DNA of 64,000 bases, taken from positions 1 to 64,000 of the forward strand of contig JBHLJZ010000004.1 in NCBI GenBank assembly GCA_048887165.1. Reading direction: 5' to 3'. Shown here in pieces: positions 7,602-16,002 of the stretch. Each line of letters opens with the position of its first letter. The first letter of the stretch is position 1. Made by a program: the position numbers and the translations under genes. This stretch comes from SOKP01 sp048887165 (GTDB lineage Archaea; Asgardarchaeota; Lokiarchaeia; Sigyniarchaeales; SOKP01). Below the pieces are notes generated by a model, which saw nothing but the letters and a program-made list of their open reading frames with translations, was not told the DNA's origin and did not search any database.

Positions 7602-8450
7602 TTGAAAGATTTTAAAAATAAAGTAGCAGTTATCACAGGAGCAGGGAGCGGGATTGGTCGAGGGCTTGCTATTAAATGTATTCAAGAAGGAATGAAAACA
7701 GTAATTTCTGATCTTAATGAAAAAAATTTAGAAAGGGTAATTAGGAAAATCAAACGATTAGGAGGAGATTGTTTAGCAGTTAAAGTAGATGTTTCAAAAA
7801 GTGATGAGGTAAAAGAACTCTCAAAAAACGCTATTGATAAATTTGGAACAGTAGATTTATTGTTTAATAATGCAGGTGTAGCGATGCCACGTTTTGCTTG
7901 GCAATACACATTAAATGATTGGGAATGGATATTAGGTGTGAATTTATGGGGTGTGATTCATGGGATTCGGATTTTTGTGCCAATTATGCTTGAACAAGGG
8001 AAAGAAGGTTATATTGTAAATACAGCATCCATTGAAGGATTATGTTCCAGAAATCCTGGCGGTGCAATTTATAGCGTTTCAAAGCATGGAGTAGTTGCTC
8101 TTTCTGAAGTCCTAAAGAATAATCTTGAGGAGATAGGAGCTAAAATAAAAGTTTCCGTTTTGTGCCCTGGATTAGTTGATACCAAGATTTTCACTTCTGA
8201 ATTGAATCGTCCGAAAGAATATTTAGATCAACAATTAGAACCAATAGATATTCATGATCGTGATCGAGAAGTAAATATATACAGGAAAGTACTTGCAGAA
8301 TCACCCATGATATCTCCTGAAGAGGTTGCAGAAACTGTTTTCCAAGCTATAAGAGAGGAAAAATTTTACATTTTAACCCATAAACAATCGATTTTTAAAA
8401 ATGTGATAAAGGAACGAATGGACGCAATTCTTAAAGCTTTTGACGATTAA
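7602..8450 (+). CDS. Short-chain dehydrogenase/reductase (classical SDR)
   Basis: A 282-residue Rossmann-fold oxidoreductase. The nucleotide-binding TGAGSGIG (about 12-19), structural NNAG (about 88-91) and catalytic tetrad elements, NTAS with the Ser and YSVSK with Tyr/Lys (about 157-161), are all visible. Asp at the end of strand 2 (VISDLNEKN) favours NAD(H) over NADP(H). The C-terminal quarter is longer than minimal SDRs, a substrate-binding extension. The start is TTG, with GGTG 11 bases upstream as the Shine-Dalgarno element. No in-frame ATG precedes the nucleotide-binding motif. It precedes three crotonase genes, so oxidation of a hydroxyacyl-CoA or related alcohol is plausible but inferred. 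Confidence 0.88.
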   Translation: MKDFKNKVAVITGAGSGIGRGLAIKCIQEGMKTVISDLNEKNLERVIRKIKRLGGDCLAVKVDVSKSDEVKELSKNAIDKFGTVDLLFNNAGVAMPRFAWQYTLNDWEWILGVNLWGVIHGIRIFVPIMLEQGKEGYIVNTASIEGLCSRNPGGAIYSVSKHGVVALSEVLKNNLEEIGAKIKVSVLCPGLVDTKIFTSELNRPKEYLDQQLEPIDIHDRDREVNIYRKVLAESPMISPEEVAETVFQAIREEKFYILTHKQSIFKNVIKERMDAILKAFDD

Positions 8451-8548
8451 CAAATAGAAAAAATATGCTTATACTAAAAATGCTATATGTTTTTTTCTTT
8501 TACTTAATTAAATAATCATAATTATATATTATCAATTTTTTAAGGAAA

Positions 8549-9394
8549 ATGGATTTTGAAACTATTAAATTTGAATTAAATGAAAAAGGTATCGGAATTA
8601 TAACTTTTAATCGACCAGGAAAAGCTAATGCTATGTCTTTTCAAATGGTTGAAGACCTCCATAGTTTATTTGACCAACTTGAAACCAATCTTGACTGTCG
8701 TGTAATAATTATGCGAGCAGAAGGCAATGTTTTTAATGCAGGACAAGATCTAGTTGATGGAGCTATTTTAAAAACCAAAAGGAAGCCAGAACATCTAAAA
8801 AAGTTTTTTTATATTGATGTTCCTGACGTTGTAAAAAGTTGTATGTATTACCAATGGCGTATAGCAGAACTCATAGTAAAAATGAGAAAGATCTCACAAC
8901 CTATAATTGCTATGATCAACGGGGCTGCTATTGGAGCAGGATTTTCCTTAACCATGGCCACAGATATCCGTATTGCAACGAAAAAAGCAAAATTTAATGC
9001 CGCTTATATTAAATTTGGATTAACTGGTTCTGATATGGGCAGTAGTTATTTTCTTCCAAGACAAATTGGAATGTCAAAAGCAACAGAATTATTATATACA
9101 GGACGGTTTTTTGATGCTGAAGAAGCTGAAAAAAATGGATTTGTATTAAAAGTTGTAGAAGAAAATGAATTGTTAACTGCTGCTGTGGAGCTGGCCCAAA
9201 ATATGTTACATAAGAGTCCTCTGGGATTACGCATGACAAAACAAGCTATTAATTTATCAATGGATTCACCTAGTTTGGAAACGATTATCCAAATTGAAAA
9301 CCGCGGTCAAATACTCTGTAGTATGTCAAATGATGTTATGGAAGGATTAAAAGCGTTTTATGAAAAGAGAGATCCCCAATTTCCACTAAGATAA
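8549..9394 (+). CDS. Crotonase-superfamily protein, paralog 1 (enoyl-CoA hydratase/isomerase-like)
   Basis: A 281-residue crotonase-fold protein. The oxyanion-hole segments are NAGQDL (about 66-71) and INGAAIGAGFSL (about 127-138). The two Glu residues of classical enoyl-CoA hydratase are not present: the first position is Phe (GAGFS) and the second lies in FNAAYIKFGL. Instead there is GSDMGSSYFLPRQIG, whose Asp may serve as acid/base as in dienoyl-CoA-isomerase-type members. Annotation as a hydratase is therefore not safe. It ends EKRDPQFPLR like its two paralogs and lies 98 bases after the SDR. Acyl-CoA binding is likely; the reaction is unknown. Confidence 0.85.
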   Translation: MDFETIKFELNEKGIGIITFNRPGKANAMSFQMVEDLHSLFDQLETNLDCRVIIMRAEGNVFNAGQDLVDGAILKTKRKPEHLKKFFYIDVPDVVKSCMYYQWRIAELIVKMRKISQPIIAMINGAAIGAGFSLTMATDIRIATKKAKFNAAYIKFGLTGSDMGSSYFLPRQIGMSKATELLYTGRFFDAEEAEKNGFVLKVVEENELLTAAVELAQNMLHKSPLGLRMTKQAINLSMDSPSLETIIQIENRGQILCSMSNDVMEGLKAFYEKRDPQFPLR

Positions 9395-9436
9395 TACAAA
9401 AAAAGATGATTAATTTTAAAATAAAGAGTGATAAAC

Positions 9437-10291
9437 TTGAATTTTGAAAGTATAAAATTCGAATTGAAGGAAAATGGAATAGGAATTCTAACTCTAAATA
9501 GACCAGAAAAATTGAATGCAATGTCTTTTCAAATGATTCAAGATTTACATACAATACTCGATCATTTAATGGTCAATTTGGATTGTAGAGTACTTATATT
9601 AAAAGCAGAAGGACGGGCATTTTGTGCTGGTTTAGATTTGAAGGAATCGATGGTACTTCAATCAAAAAAGAAACCTCCTGAGTTAAAAGAAAAATTCCCT
9701 TTTTTAAATGCTCCTGATAAAGATATAATAAAAGCTAAAATGTATGGTCAGTGGCATACCAGTCAAGTTATAGTAAAAATGCGCAAAATTAGTCAACCTG
9801 TTATAGCTATAGTCAATGGAGCTGCATCAGGTGCAGGATTTGCTTTTGCATTAGCAGCGGATATTCGAATTGCAGGCAAAAATGCACGATTTAATAATGC
9901 ATTTATTAATGTTGGATTTTCTGGTGCGGATTTAGGAAGTAGCTATCATTTACCTCGACTTATTGGTATGTCAAGAGCAACAGAGATTTTATACTCAGGA
10001 CGATTTGTTGATGCTGAAGAGGCAGAAAAAATTGGCTTAGTTTTAAAGGTTGTTGAAGATGAAAAATTACTTGATACAGCAATGCAAGTAGCGGAGAATA
10101 TGCTCCATAAAAGTCCCTTAGGATTACGCATGACTAAACAGGCGATTAATATCTCTCAGGATTCTCCTAGTCTGGAAACATTGCTTCAATTAGAAAATCG
10201 TTCCCAAATGCTCTGTTCAACTTCAGATGACATCATGGAAGGTGTTCAATCATTTTTCGAAAAAAGAGACCCTAAATATCCTTTAAGATAA
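9437..10291 (+). CDS. Crotonase-superfamily protein, paralog 2
   Basis: A second crotonase-fold protein, clearly a duplicate of its upstream neighbour, with the same blocks in order: LNRPEKLNAMSFQM, FCAGLDL, NGAASGAGFAFALAADIR, GADLGSSYHLPRLIG, LGLRMTKQAIN and a terminal EKRDPKYPLR. The classical catalytic Glu pair is again missing (Phe in GAGFA; FINVGFSG). I place the start at the TTG of 9437, giving MNFESIKFELK, which aligns with the start of both paralogs. A GTG three codons upstream is the alternative, and it overlaps the GAGTG that could act as ribosome binding site. The gap to paralog 1 is about 40 bases, so the two are probably co-transcribed. Confidence 0.85.
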   Translation: MNFESIKFELKENGIGILTLNRPEKLNAMSFQMIQDLHTILDHLMVNLDCRVLILKAEGRAFCAGLDLKESMVLQSKKKPPELKEKFPFLNAPDKDIIKAKMYGQWHTSQVIVKMRKISQPVIAIVNGAASGAGFAFALAADIRIAGKNARFNNAFINVGFSGADLGSSYHLPRLIGMSRATEILYSGRFVDAEEAEKIGLVLKVVEDEKLLDTAMQVAENMLHKSPLGLRMTKQAINISQDSPSLETLLQLENRSQMLCSTSDDIMEGVQSFFEKRDPKYPLR

Positions 10292-10328
10292 ATCTAAATT
10301 TTACTACAATTATAATTTTTTGTTTTAA

Positions 10329-11156
10329 ATGAATAGCAAATTACTTCCAAGGAATATCTACCAGAACTATATAAAAAATAATATCAGCAGAGCTGAAGTC
10401 ATCACACTTTTGGGTTCCTATATTGAAAATAGTCATAACTTAGATCTTAGACTTGAAAGTTTAAATTTTTTAAATAAATTAGAGGAAAAAACTAAATCTA
10501 TTTTTAAGATTCTTGAAACATGTCTTATATCTGATGAAAATGAGGAATTAAGAGTAATAGCAATGGAAGCGTTATTCAGAAATTACCAAAACGAGAGTTT
10601 TGAATCTTTAAAATGGACAATACTTAATGATAAATCATCTCTAGTGCTACAAGCTATAAAAAATATTATAGAAAAGGGGGAAATTAAACATTCTGAAGAT
10701 TTCAAAAAAATTTTTAATGAAAGATTTCAAAAAATTGCAAAAAATTATAATATAACGATTCAAGAGGTTCCAGTTCTCATCGATTTGAGATTTAATTTAG
10801 TTAAAAGTATTTATTCTGATTTCATCTATGATAACTACTCGATATGTGTGATTAGAAATAATTATATTAGAGAACTAAGTTTATCTTTTAAAAGTTCATT
10901 ACCTGAATCAATAGGTTCTTTAAAAAAGTTAGAAACTTTAGATTTGAGATGTAATAATTTATCTTCGTTACCAGAATCATTAAGCCATCTAAAAAAGCTA
11001 AGATATCTCAATTTAAGTTGGAATAATTTTACTCATATTCCCAAATTTTTGACCAAAATGGATTCTCTTGAATTTTTAGATTTAAGTAATAATAATATTA
11101 AAAATATTCCAGAATCGATTAAAAAATTGAAAAGATTAAAGACTCTTTTTTATTAA
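10329..11156 (+). CDS. HEAT-like plus leucine-rich-repeat protein
   Basis: A 275-residue protein without signal peptide. Residues about 1-120 are alpha-helical with HEAT-like pairs (LRLESLNFLNKLEEK; LRVIAMEALFRNYQN). Residues about 175-275 contain about four leucine-rich repeats of the L-x-x-L-x-L-x-x-N-x-(L/I)-x-x-(L/I)P-x-x-(L/I) type, for example LETLDLRCNNLSSLPESL and LEFLDLSNNNIKNIPESI. Both modules bind proteins. It ends abruptly after the last repeat without a clear capping motif. It interrupts the crotonase series on the same strand, so it was probably inserted between duplicates. The function is unknown; LRR scaffolds of this kind are frequent in Asgard archaea. Confidence 0.75.
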   Translation: MNSKLLPRNIYQNYIKNNISRAEVITLLGSYIENSHNLDLRLESLNFLNKLEEKTKSIFKILETCLISDENEELRVIAMEALFRNYQNESFESLKWTILNDKSSLVLQAIKNIIEKGEIKHSEDFKKIFNERFQKIAKNYNITIQEVPVLIDLRFNLVKSIYSDFIYDNYSICVIRNNYIRELSLSFKSSLPESIGSLKKLETLDLRCNNLSSLPESLSHLKKLRYLNLSWNNFTHIPKFLTKMDSLEFLDLSNNNIKNIPESIKKLKRLKTLFY

Positions 11157-11188
11157 TATAAATAATAATTATACTTTTGAGAAATAAA

Positions 11189-12034
11189 ATGAATTTTGAA
11201 ACAATTAAATTTGAGTTAAAAGAAAATGGAATTGGTATATTAACCCTTAATCGTCCTGAAAAACTCAATGCAATTTCATTCCAAATGGAAGAAGAATTAC
11301 ATGAGCTATTAGATTACTTAATGATTAATTTGGATTGCCGAGTTCTAATTTTAAAAGGTGAAGGTCGAGCCTTTTGTGCGGGAACAGATCTTCAAGAAGG
11401 ATTGATATTAAATTCTAAAAAACAACCTGCTGGTTATGAAAAATTTTATTATTTGAATATATCAGAACCAGTAAAAAGAAAGATGTATCATCAATGGAGA
11501 ATCAGTCAAATCTATATTAAAATGCGAAAGATTAGTCAGCCAATCATATCGCTAATTCATGGAGCTGCTGTTGGAGGAGGATTTGGATTTGCTATGGCTT
11601 CAGATATACGATTTGCGAGTGATGATGCGAAATTTATTAACGGTTCAATAAACATTGGATTAACAGGGGCAGATGTAGGAGGAAGTTATTTTCTACCTCG
11701 TTTAATAGGAATGGCGAGAGCTTCTGAGATTTTATACTCCGGTAGAAATGTGGATGGAAGAGAAGCCGAGAAAATAGGCTTGGTATTTAGAACCGTTGAA
11801 AAAGAGAAACTATTAGAAGTAGGTTTGGAAAAAGCAGAAGAATTGCTAAAGAAAAGCCCATTAGGCTTAAGAATGACTAAACAAGCTATTAACTTATCAA
11901 TGGACTCACCAAGCTTGGAAAATATTTCACAATTTGAGAACTCATCTATTGTTCTTACTTTTAGCTCAAAAGATGTTATGGAAGCTTCAAGTGCTTTTTT
12001 TGAGAAAAGAGATCCAAAATATCCACTTCGCTAA
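11189..12034 (+). CDS. Crotonase-superfamily protein, paralog 3
   Basis: The third copy of the crotonase family, with matching blocks (LNRPEKLNAISFQM, FCAGTDL, HGAAVGGGFGFAMASDIR, GADVGGSYFLPRLIG, LGLRMTKQAINL, EKRDPKYPLR). The second oxyanion segment is GGGF rather than GAGF. The classical Glu pair is again absent (Phe; SINIGLTG). The open frame reaches a TTG at 11177, but ATG at 11189 gives MNFETIKFELK, which aligns exactly with the other paralogs, so I use it. The three copies are close enough to be recent tandem duplicates that may have split substrates by chain length or side chain. The gene directly precedes the GH2 gene. Confidence 0.85.
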   Translation: MNFETIKFELKENGIGILTLNRPEKLNAISFQMEEELHELLDYLMINLDCRVLILKGEGRAFCAGTDLQEGLILNSKKQPAGYEKFYYLNISEPVKRKMYHQWRISQIYIKMRKISQPIISLIHGAAVGGGFGFAMASDIRFASDDAKFINGSINIGLTGADVGGSYFLPRLIGMARASEILYSGRNVDGREAEKIGLVFRTVEKEKLLEVGLEKAEELLKKSPLGLRMTKQAINLSMDSPSLENISQFENSSIVLTFSSKDVMEASSAFFEKRDPKYPLR

Positions 12035-12090
12035 TCATTTTAAATCATATAAAGTAACTTTTAATTCCTAATTTATATTTTAATAGTTGT

Positions 12091-13866
12091 ATGGGGATTG
12101 ATAATAATTTGAAATGGGAGCCAGTCAAAGGTCAAATTATGACTAAATGGGCAAAAGATGTTGATCCAAATAATCCTCTTCCCGACTATCCTAGACCTCA
12201 ATTTAGGAGAAAAGAGTGGATGAATTTAAATGGATTATGGAATTATGCTATACTTCCTAAAGAGAAAGAAATGGTTAATTCTTATGATGGAAAGATTTTA
12301 GTTCCATTTCCTATAGAATCTGCTTTATCTGGTGTAAGTAAGAAATTAAGACCACTCCAAAATTTATGGTATCAAAGACATTTTAAAATACCCTTTACAT
12401 GGAAGGGAATGAAAATTTTAATTCATTTTGGTGCTGTTGATTGGGAAATGGCAATCTGGATAAATAAGAAAGAGATTGGAACACATCGAGGTGGATACAC
12501 TCCCTTTTATTTTGATATTACAGAATATGTTCAAATACAGAATGATAATGAGATCATCATTAGAGTTTCGGATCCAACTAACAAAGGAAATCAGGGACGA
12601 GGGAAACAAACTTTGAATCCTGGTGCAATTTTTTATACAGCAGTTTCAGGGATTTGGCAAACCGTTTGGCTCGAGCCAGTTCCTAAAACTTTCATAAAAT
12701 TTATTCAAATGATTCCTGATATTGATGAACAAACCTTAAATCTTGATTTTGATATCGAAAATCCACAACCTCATGATTTTTTACACTTAGAAATAAAAGA
12801 TCTTGATAACATAATACTATCTTATCAACAAGAATTCAATTCAAATCTTAAATTCAACATTCCTTCACCAAAACTCTGGACTCCTAAAAATCCGTTTCTT
12901 TATGATTTAACTGTTAAGTTATTAAGAGACGCTATAATTATTGATGAAATTGATAGCTATTTTGGGATGAGAAAAATTGGATTAGGAAAACCAGAAAATG
13001 GTATCCAACAGATAGAATTGAATAATAAACCATTATTTCAATATGGAACTCTTGATCAGGGTTACTGGCCTGATGGTTTGTATACTGCGCCTACTGATGA
13101 GGCTTTAAGTTATGATATAGAAATTACTAAAGAACTTGGGTTTAATATGATTCGAAAACATGTAAAGGTTGAACCTGCAAGATGGTATTACCACTGTGAC
13201 AAGGTTGGAATTTTAGTATGGCAAGATATGCCAAATGGAGGGACCATAATGTTAGACCCAGCTAAAGAAATTGAAGAATTTAAAAATAAGAAACGAGATG
13301 AACAAGAAAAGTTGGAATATTACAATGAGCTTGAAGATATGATAAAAAATTTATTCAATTCCCCATCGATTGTTGTATGGGTACCTTTTAATGAAGGTTG
13401 GGGTCAATTTGATACAGAATTAGTGGTAGAAAGAATCAGAAAATTAGATGGAACCCGCCTTATTGATAGTGCAAGTGGTTGGTTTGATCAAGGAGTAGGA
13501 GATATTTATGATTGCCATAATTATCCAACACCTAAAATGCCAGTTCTTAAAAAAATAGGAGATCGTGCTGCAGTCGTAGGGGAATTTGGAGGATTAGGAT
13601 TAGAAATACATGATCACATGTGGAACATGAGATCAAAATTTGTATATAGAAATTACGATGATCCAAATAGTATGATTACAATGTATGGAAAACTAATTTC
13701 AACTTTGAAAAAATTAATAGGAAAAGGACTTACCGCAGCGATCTATACTCAAATTACTGACGTAGAAGGGGAAGTGAATGGACTTTTAACATATGATCGC
13801 AAAGTTATCAAAATAGACCAAAATCAATTAACAGAGTTAAACTTAAGTTTACACCAACTAGAATGA
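12091..13866 (+). CDS. Glycoside hydrolase family 2 (beta-galactosidase/glucuronidase-like), cytosolic
   Basis: A 591-residue GH2 enzyme. The N-terminal jelly-roll sugar-binding domain (about 30-200) contains NLNGLWNY and NLWYQRHFKIP. An immunoglobulin-like domain (about 200-300) and a TIM barrel (about 300-591) follow. The general acid/base is Glu435 in PFNEGWG and the nucleophile Glu498 in VVGEFGG, with normal GH2 spacing. No signal peptide is present, so substrate must be imported first. The MFS sugar transporter 31 bases downstream on the same strand fits that. The enzyme is shorter than LacZ and lacks its C-terminal domains. The linkage and sugar (galactoside, glucuronide, mannoside) cannot be decided. 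Confidence 0.88.
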   Translation: MGIDNNLKWEPVKGQIMTKWAKDVDPNNPLPDYPRPQFRRKEWMNLNGLWNYAILPKEKEMVNSYDGKILVPFPIESALSGVSKKLRPLQNLWYQRHFKIPFTWKGMKILIHFGAVDWEMAIWINKKEIGTHRGGYTPFYFDITEYVQIQNDNEIIIRVSDPTNKGNQGRGKQTLNPGAIFYTAVSGIWQTVWLEPVPKTFIKFIQMIPDIDEQTLNLDFDIENPQPHDFLHLEIKDLDNIILSYQQEFNSNLKFNIPSPKLWTPKNPFLYDLTVKLLRDAIIIDEIDSYFGMRKIGLGKPENGIQQIELNNKPLFQYGTLDQGYWPDGLYTAPTDEALSYDIEITKELGFNMIRKHVKVEPARWYYHCDKVGILVWQDMPNGGTIMLDPAKEIEEFKNKKRDEQEKLEYYNELEDMIKNLFNSPSIVVWVPFNEGWGQFDTELVVERIRKLDGTRLIDSASGWFDQGVGDIYDCHNYPTPKMPVLKKIGDRAAVVGEFGGLGLEIHDHMWNMRSKFVYRNYDDPNSMITMYGKLISTLKKLIGKGLTAAIYTQITDVEGEVNGLLTYDRKVIKIDQNQLTELNLSLHQLE

Positions 13867-13897
13867 GGGAATAATTATAAAAAGAGATGAATAAATA

Positions 13898-15241
13898 ATG
13901 AGAAATGAAATTAATTCTTCGAATAGGGGAAATTCTAAAGCAGAACTAAATGTGACAAAAATTGGCTCCCAGAATGTACTAATAATTTTGATTTTAGGAA
14001 TAGCTGGCCAAATTGCATGGGCAGTAGAGAATAGTTGGTTTAATACTTTTGTTTTTGATGAGATAACTCCCAATCCATGGCCAGTAGCATGGATGGTCGC
14101 TGTAAGTGCAATCACAGCAACGCTTACAACGTTAATAATGGGGGCGTTAAGCGATCGAACGCGTTCGAGATGGGGACGAAGAAGACCATACATCCTTTTC
14201 GGTTATATTACTTGGGGAATTGTTACTGCCTTATTTCCTTTGGTATCATTCATTAAGCTTATTGGAATTGCTGTTGTAATGGTAATTATAGCAGATGCGA
14301 TTATGACTTTTTTTGGTTCAACAGCAAATGATGCAGCATATAATGCTTGGATTACGGATATAGGTGATTCCAGCAACCGTAACCGAATTTCAAGCATAAA
14401 TAGTATAACAGGATTAATTGCTACTCTCATTTCAATAGGAGTAGCGGGTTTTATCATTGATTTCTATGGATACTTTACATTCTTCTACATCTTAGGAGGT
14501 ATTGTTTCGATTAGTGGCCTAATTGCAGGGCTAATCCTCAAAGAACCAGAGACTATATCTGAAGAACCGAATTCTCAAAAAAAGTTACAGAAAGAATTTT
14601 TAGAGTTATTATCTCTGAACAATATTCGAAAAAATAAGATTTTATATCTCTTATTTCTCAATATGGCTTTAAGTGGGATAGCTAGTCAAATATACTTCCC
14701 CTATATCTTTATTTATTTTGAACACTATTTAGGACTAACAAAGTCACTAATAAGTATTATAGGGGGCTTAATAATAGCTGGATCTACTGTTGCAATTATT
14801 GCTATTGGATTTATTAGCCATAAATTTAATCGAAGATCAGTTTTAATTTTTGGCACTTTTATAGCTGCTGGATTTTTGTTCACACTAGGTTTAGTTGTTG
14901 ATATATGGATTTTAATAGTTATTTACATGCTTCAAACCATATCCAGTATGACTGTTGGAGCGATACATGGTGGATGGTTACAGGATAAATATCCAGAAGG
15001 TAATATCGGTAAATTTCAAGGTGTTCGCTTGATTTTTATGGTACTTATTCCAATGGTTATTGGTCCTTTAATTGGTTCCGCACTGATCTCACAATTTGGG
15101 ATTCCAATTATTATAAATGGTGAATCTGGATATGTCCCCACGCCACCCTTACTCATGATTGGTGCTTTAGTATCTCTTCTTGCTATAATTCCCTTATCCT
15201 TTATCAAGAGGGTTGATGGAGAAATCCATTTCAAGAATTAA
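13898..15241 (+). CDS. MFS transporter, GPH/SLC45-like, paired with GH2
   Basis: A 447-residue protein with about 12 membrane helices and the loop ALSDRTRSRWGRRRPYI, the GPH/SLC45 signature and similar to that of the MFS protein at 1.1 kb. The N-terminal 25 residues are hydrophilic. A central cytoplasmic loop (about 195-225, EPETISEEPNSQKKLQKE) divides the halves. The gene lies 31 bases downstream of the GH2 glycosidase and is probably co-transcribed, so it likely brings in the glycoside that enzyme cleaves. GAGATG before the start may serve as ribosome binding site. Direction and coupling ion are inferred from the family. Confidence 0.85.
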   Translation: MRNEINSSNRGNSKAELNVTKIGSQNVLIILILGIAGQIAWAVENSWFNTFVFDEITPNPWPVAWMVAVSAITATLTTLIMGALSDRTRSRWGRRRPYILFGYITWGIVTALFPLVSFIKLIGIAVVMVIIADAIMTFFGSTANDAAYNAWITDIGDSSNRNRISSINSITGLIATLISIGVAGFIIDFYGYFTFFYILGGIVSISGLIAGLILKEPETISEEPNSQKKLQKEFLELLSLNNIRKNKILYLLFLNMALSGIASQIYFPYIFIYFEHYLGLTKSLISIIGGLIIAGSTVAIIAIGFISHKFNRRSVLIFGTFIAAGFLFTLGLVVDIWILIVIYMLQTISSMTVGAIHGGWLQDKYPEGNIGKFQGVRLIFMVLIPMVIGPLIGSALISQFGIPIIINGESGYVPTPPLLMIGALVSLLAIIPLSFIKRVDGEIHFKN

Positions 15242-15291
15242 AATAATATTATATGAAAAAATAAAAAAAATATATAGATTTTAAAAATTGA

Positions 15292-15801
15292 TTATTCTCT
15301 AATTTGAACTTTTGGTTGGATTTTCGAAGCTCCACCGAAATTAGTTATAACAGGACAATGGGAAAATACTTTTTCCATAAGTTCATCAATTTTTTCTTTA
15401 GGAGCATCTGCTTTTATTCTTATAACAGGTTCTAATTTGTCATAACCCGCAAGTTTTGTATCATCAATTCCAAATATTGCACCGAGGTTAATATGTCCAC
15501 GTGAGAAAATCTTCATCTCTTTTATTTCAATATTCATAATTTTAGCCCAGAATCGTGTGACTGCAATAATACACGCTCCAATAGAAGATAAAATTACCAA
15601 TAATGGTGAGGGCCCTTTATTTGTACCGTCTAATCCCCCTGGAGCATCGATAAGTAACTCAAATGGTTCACCTCCGGGATTTCCCATTATACAATTCACT
15701 TGCATCCCATCAGATAACATGTCACATTCGATATTAAAATTCTTTTCTCCCGCGTTCCAATCAGCCTTGATGGCATCATAAGTTTCTTCAAAACTTGGCA
15801 T
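15292..15801 (-). CDS. OsmC/Ohr-family redox protein
   Basis: A 169-residue OsmC-fold protein. The family block GPSPLLVILSSIGACIIAVT carries the first conserved Cys in the long central helix, and SHCPVITNF near residue 142 carries the second. OsmC proteins use this Cys pair to reduce organic hydroperoxides, but many archaeal members are uncharacterised thiol proteins. The N-terminal 25 residues before the fold are an acidic helix. The upstream region holds an imperfect ATGAATAAATATTCAT palindrome similar to the copies near the DUF5320 gene, suggesting repressor control of a stress gene. It is convergent with the MFS gene and divergent from the first TIR gene. Confidence 0.82.
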   Translation of the reverse strand: MPSFEETYDAIKADWNAGEKNFNIECDMLSDGMQVNCIMGNPGGEPFELLIDAPGGLDGTNKGPSPLLVILSSIGACIIAVTRFWAKIMNIEIKEMKIFSRGHINLGAIFGIDDTKLAGYDKLEPVIRIKADAPKEKIDELMEKVFSHCPVITNFGGASKIQPKVQIRE

Positions 15802-15827
15802 ATTTCATCATTTTGACTTTTTTGTTT

Positions 15828-15843
15828 ATGAATAAATATTCAT
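15828..15843. promoter_or_regulatory. Imperfect palindrome upstream of the OsmC gene
   Basis: ATGAATAAATATTCAT, starting 27 bases upstream of the OsmC start codon, keeps the ATGAAT/ATTCAT arms of the 16-base palindrome at 3591-3606 and differs only in the centre. A second, looser inverted repeat (ATTCATTTGAAT) follows at once. The spacing suits an operator. The binding protein is unknown. Confidence 0.35.
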
Positions 15844-15924
15844 ATTCATTTGAATATAAATTCAATAAAATGACTTCTATTTTAAATCTAATTGTTACGA
15901 TCCTTTTCAAACATTTCATTGATG

Positions 15925-15935
15925 TTTTATATAAA
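15925..15935 (+). promoter_or_regulatory. TATA-like promoter element for the first TIR gene
   Basis: TTTTATATAAA lies about 70 bases upstream of the start of the first TIR gene, within an otherwise featureless AT-rich spacer. It matches the archaeal TATA-box pattern. AT richness makes false matches common, and no clear BRE is seen, so this is tentative. Confidence 0.25.
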
Positions 15936-16002
15936 CCTTTTTAAATATCAACGTCATAATTTGATCTATTAATATTTTATATTAATTTAGAAGTGAAAAT
16001 AG

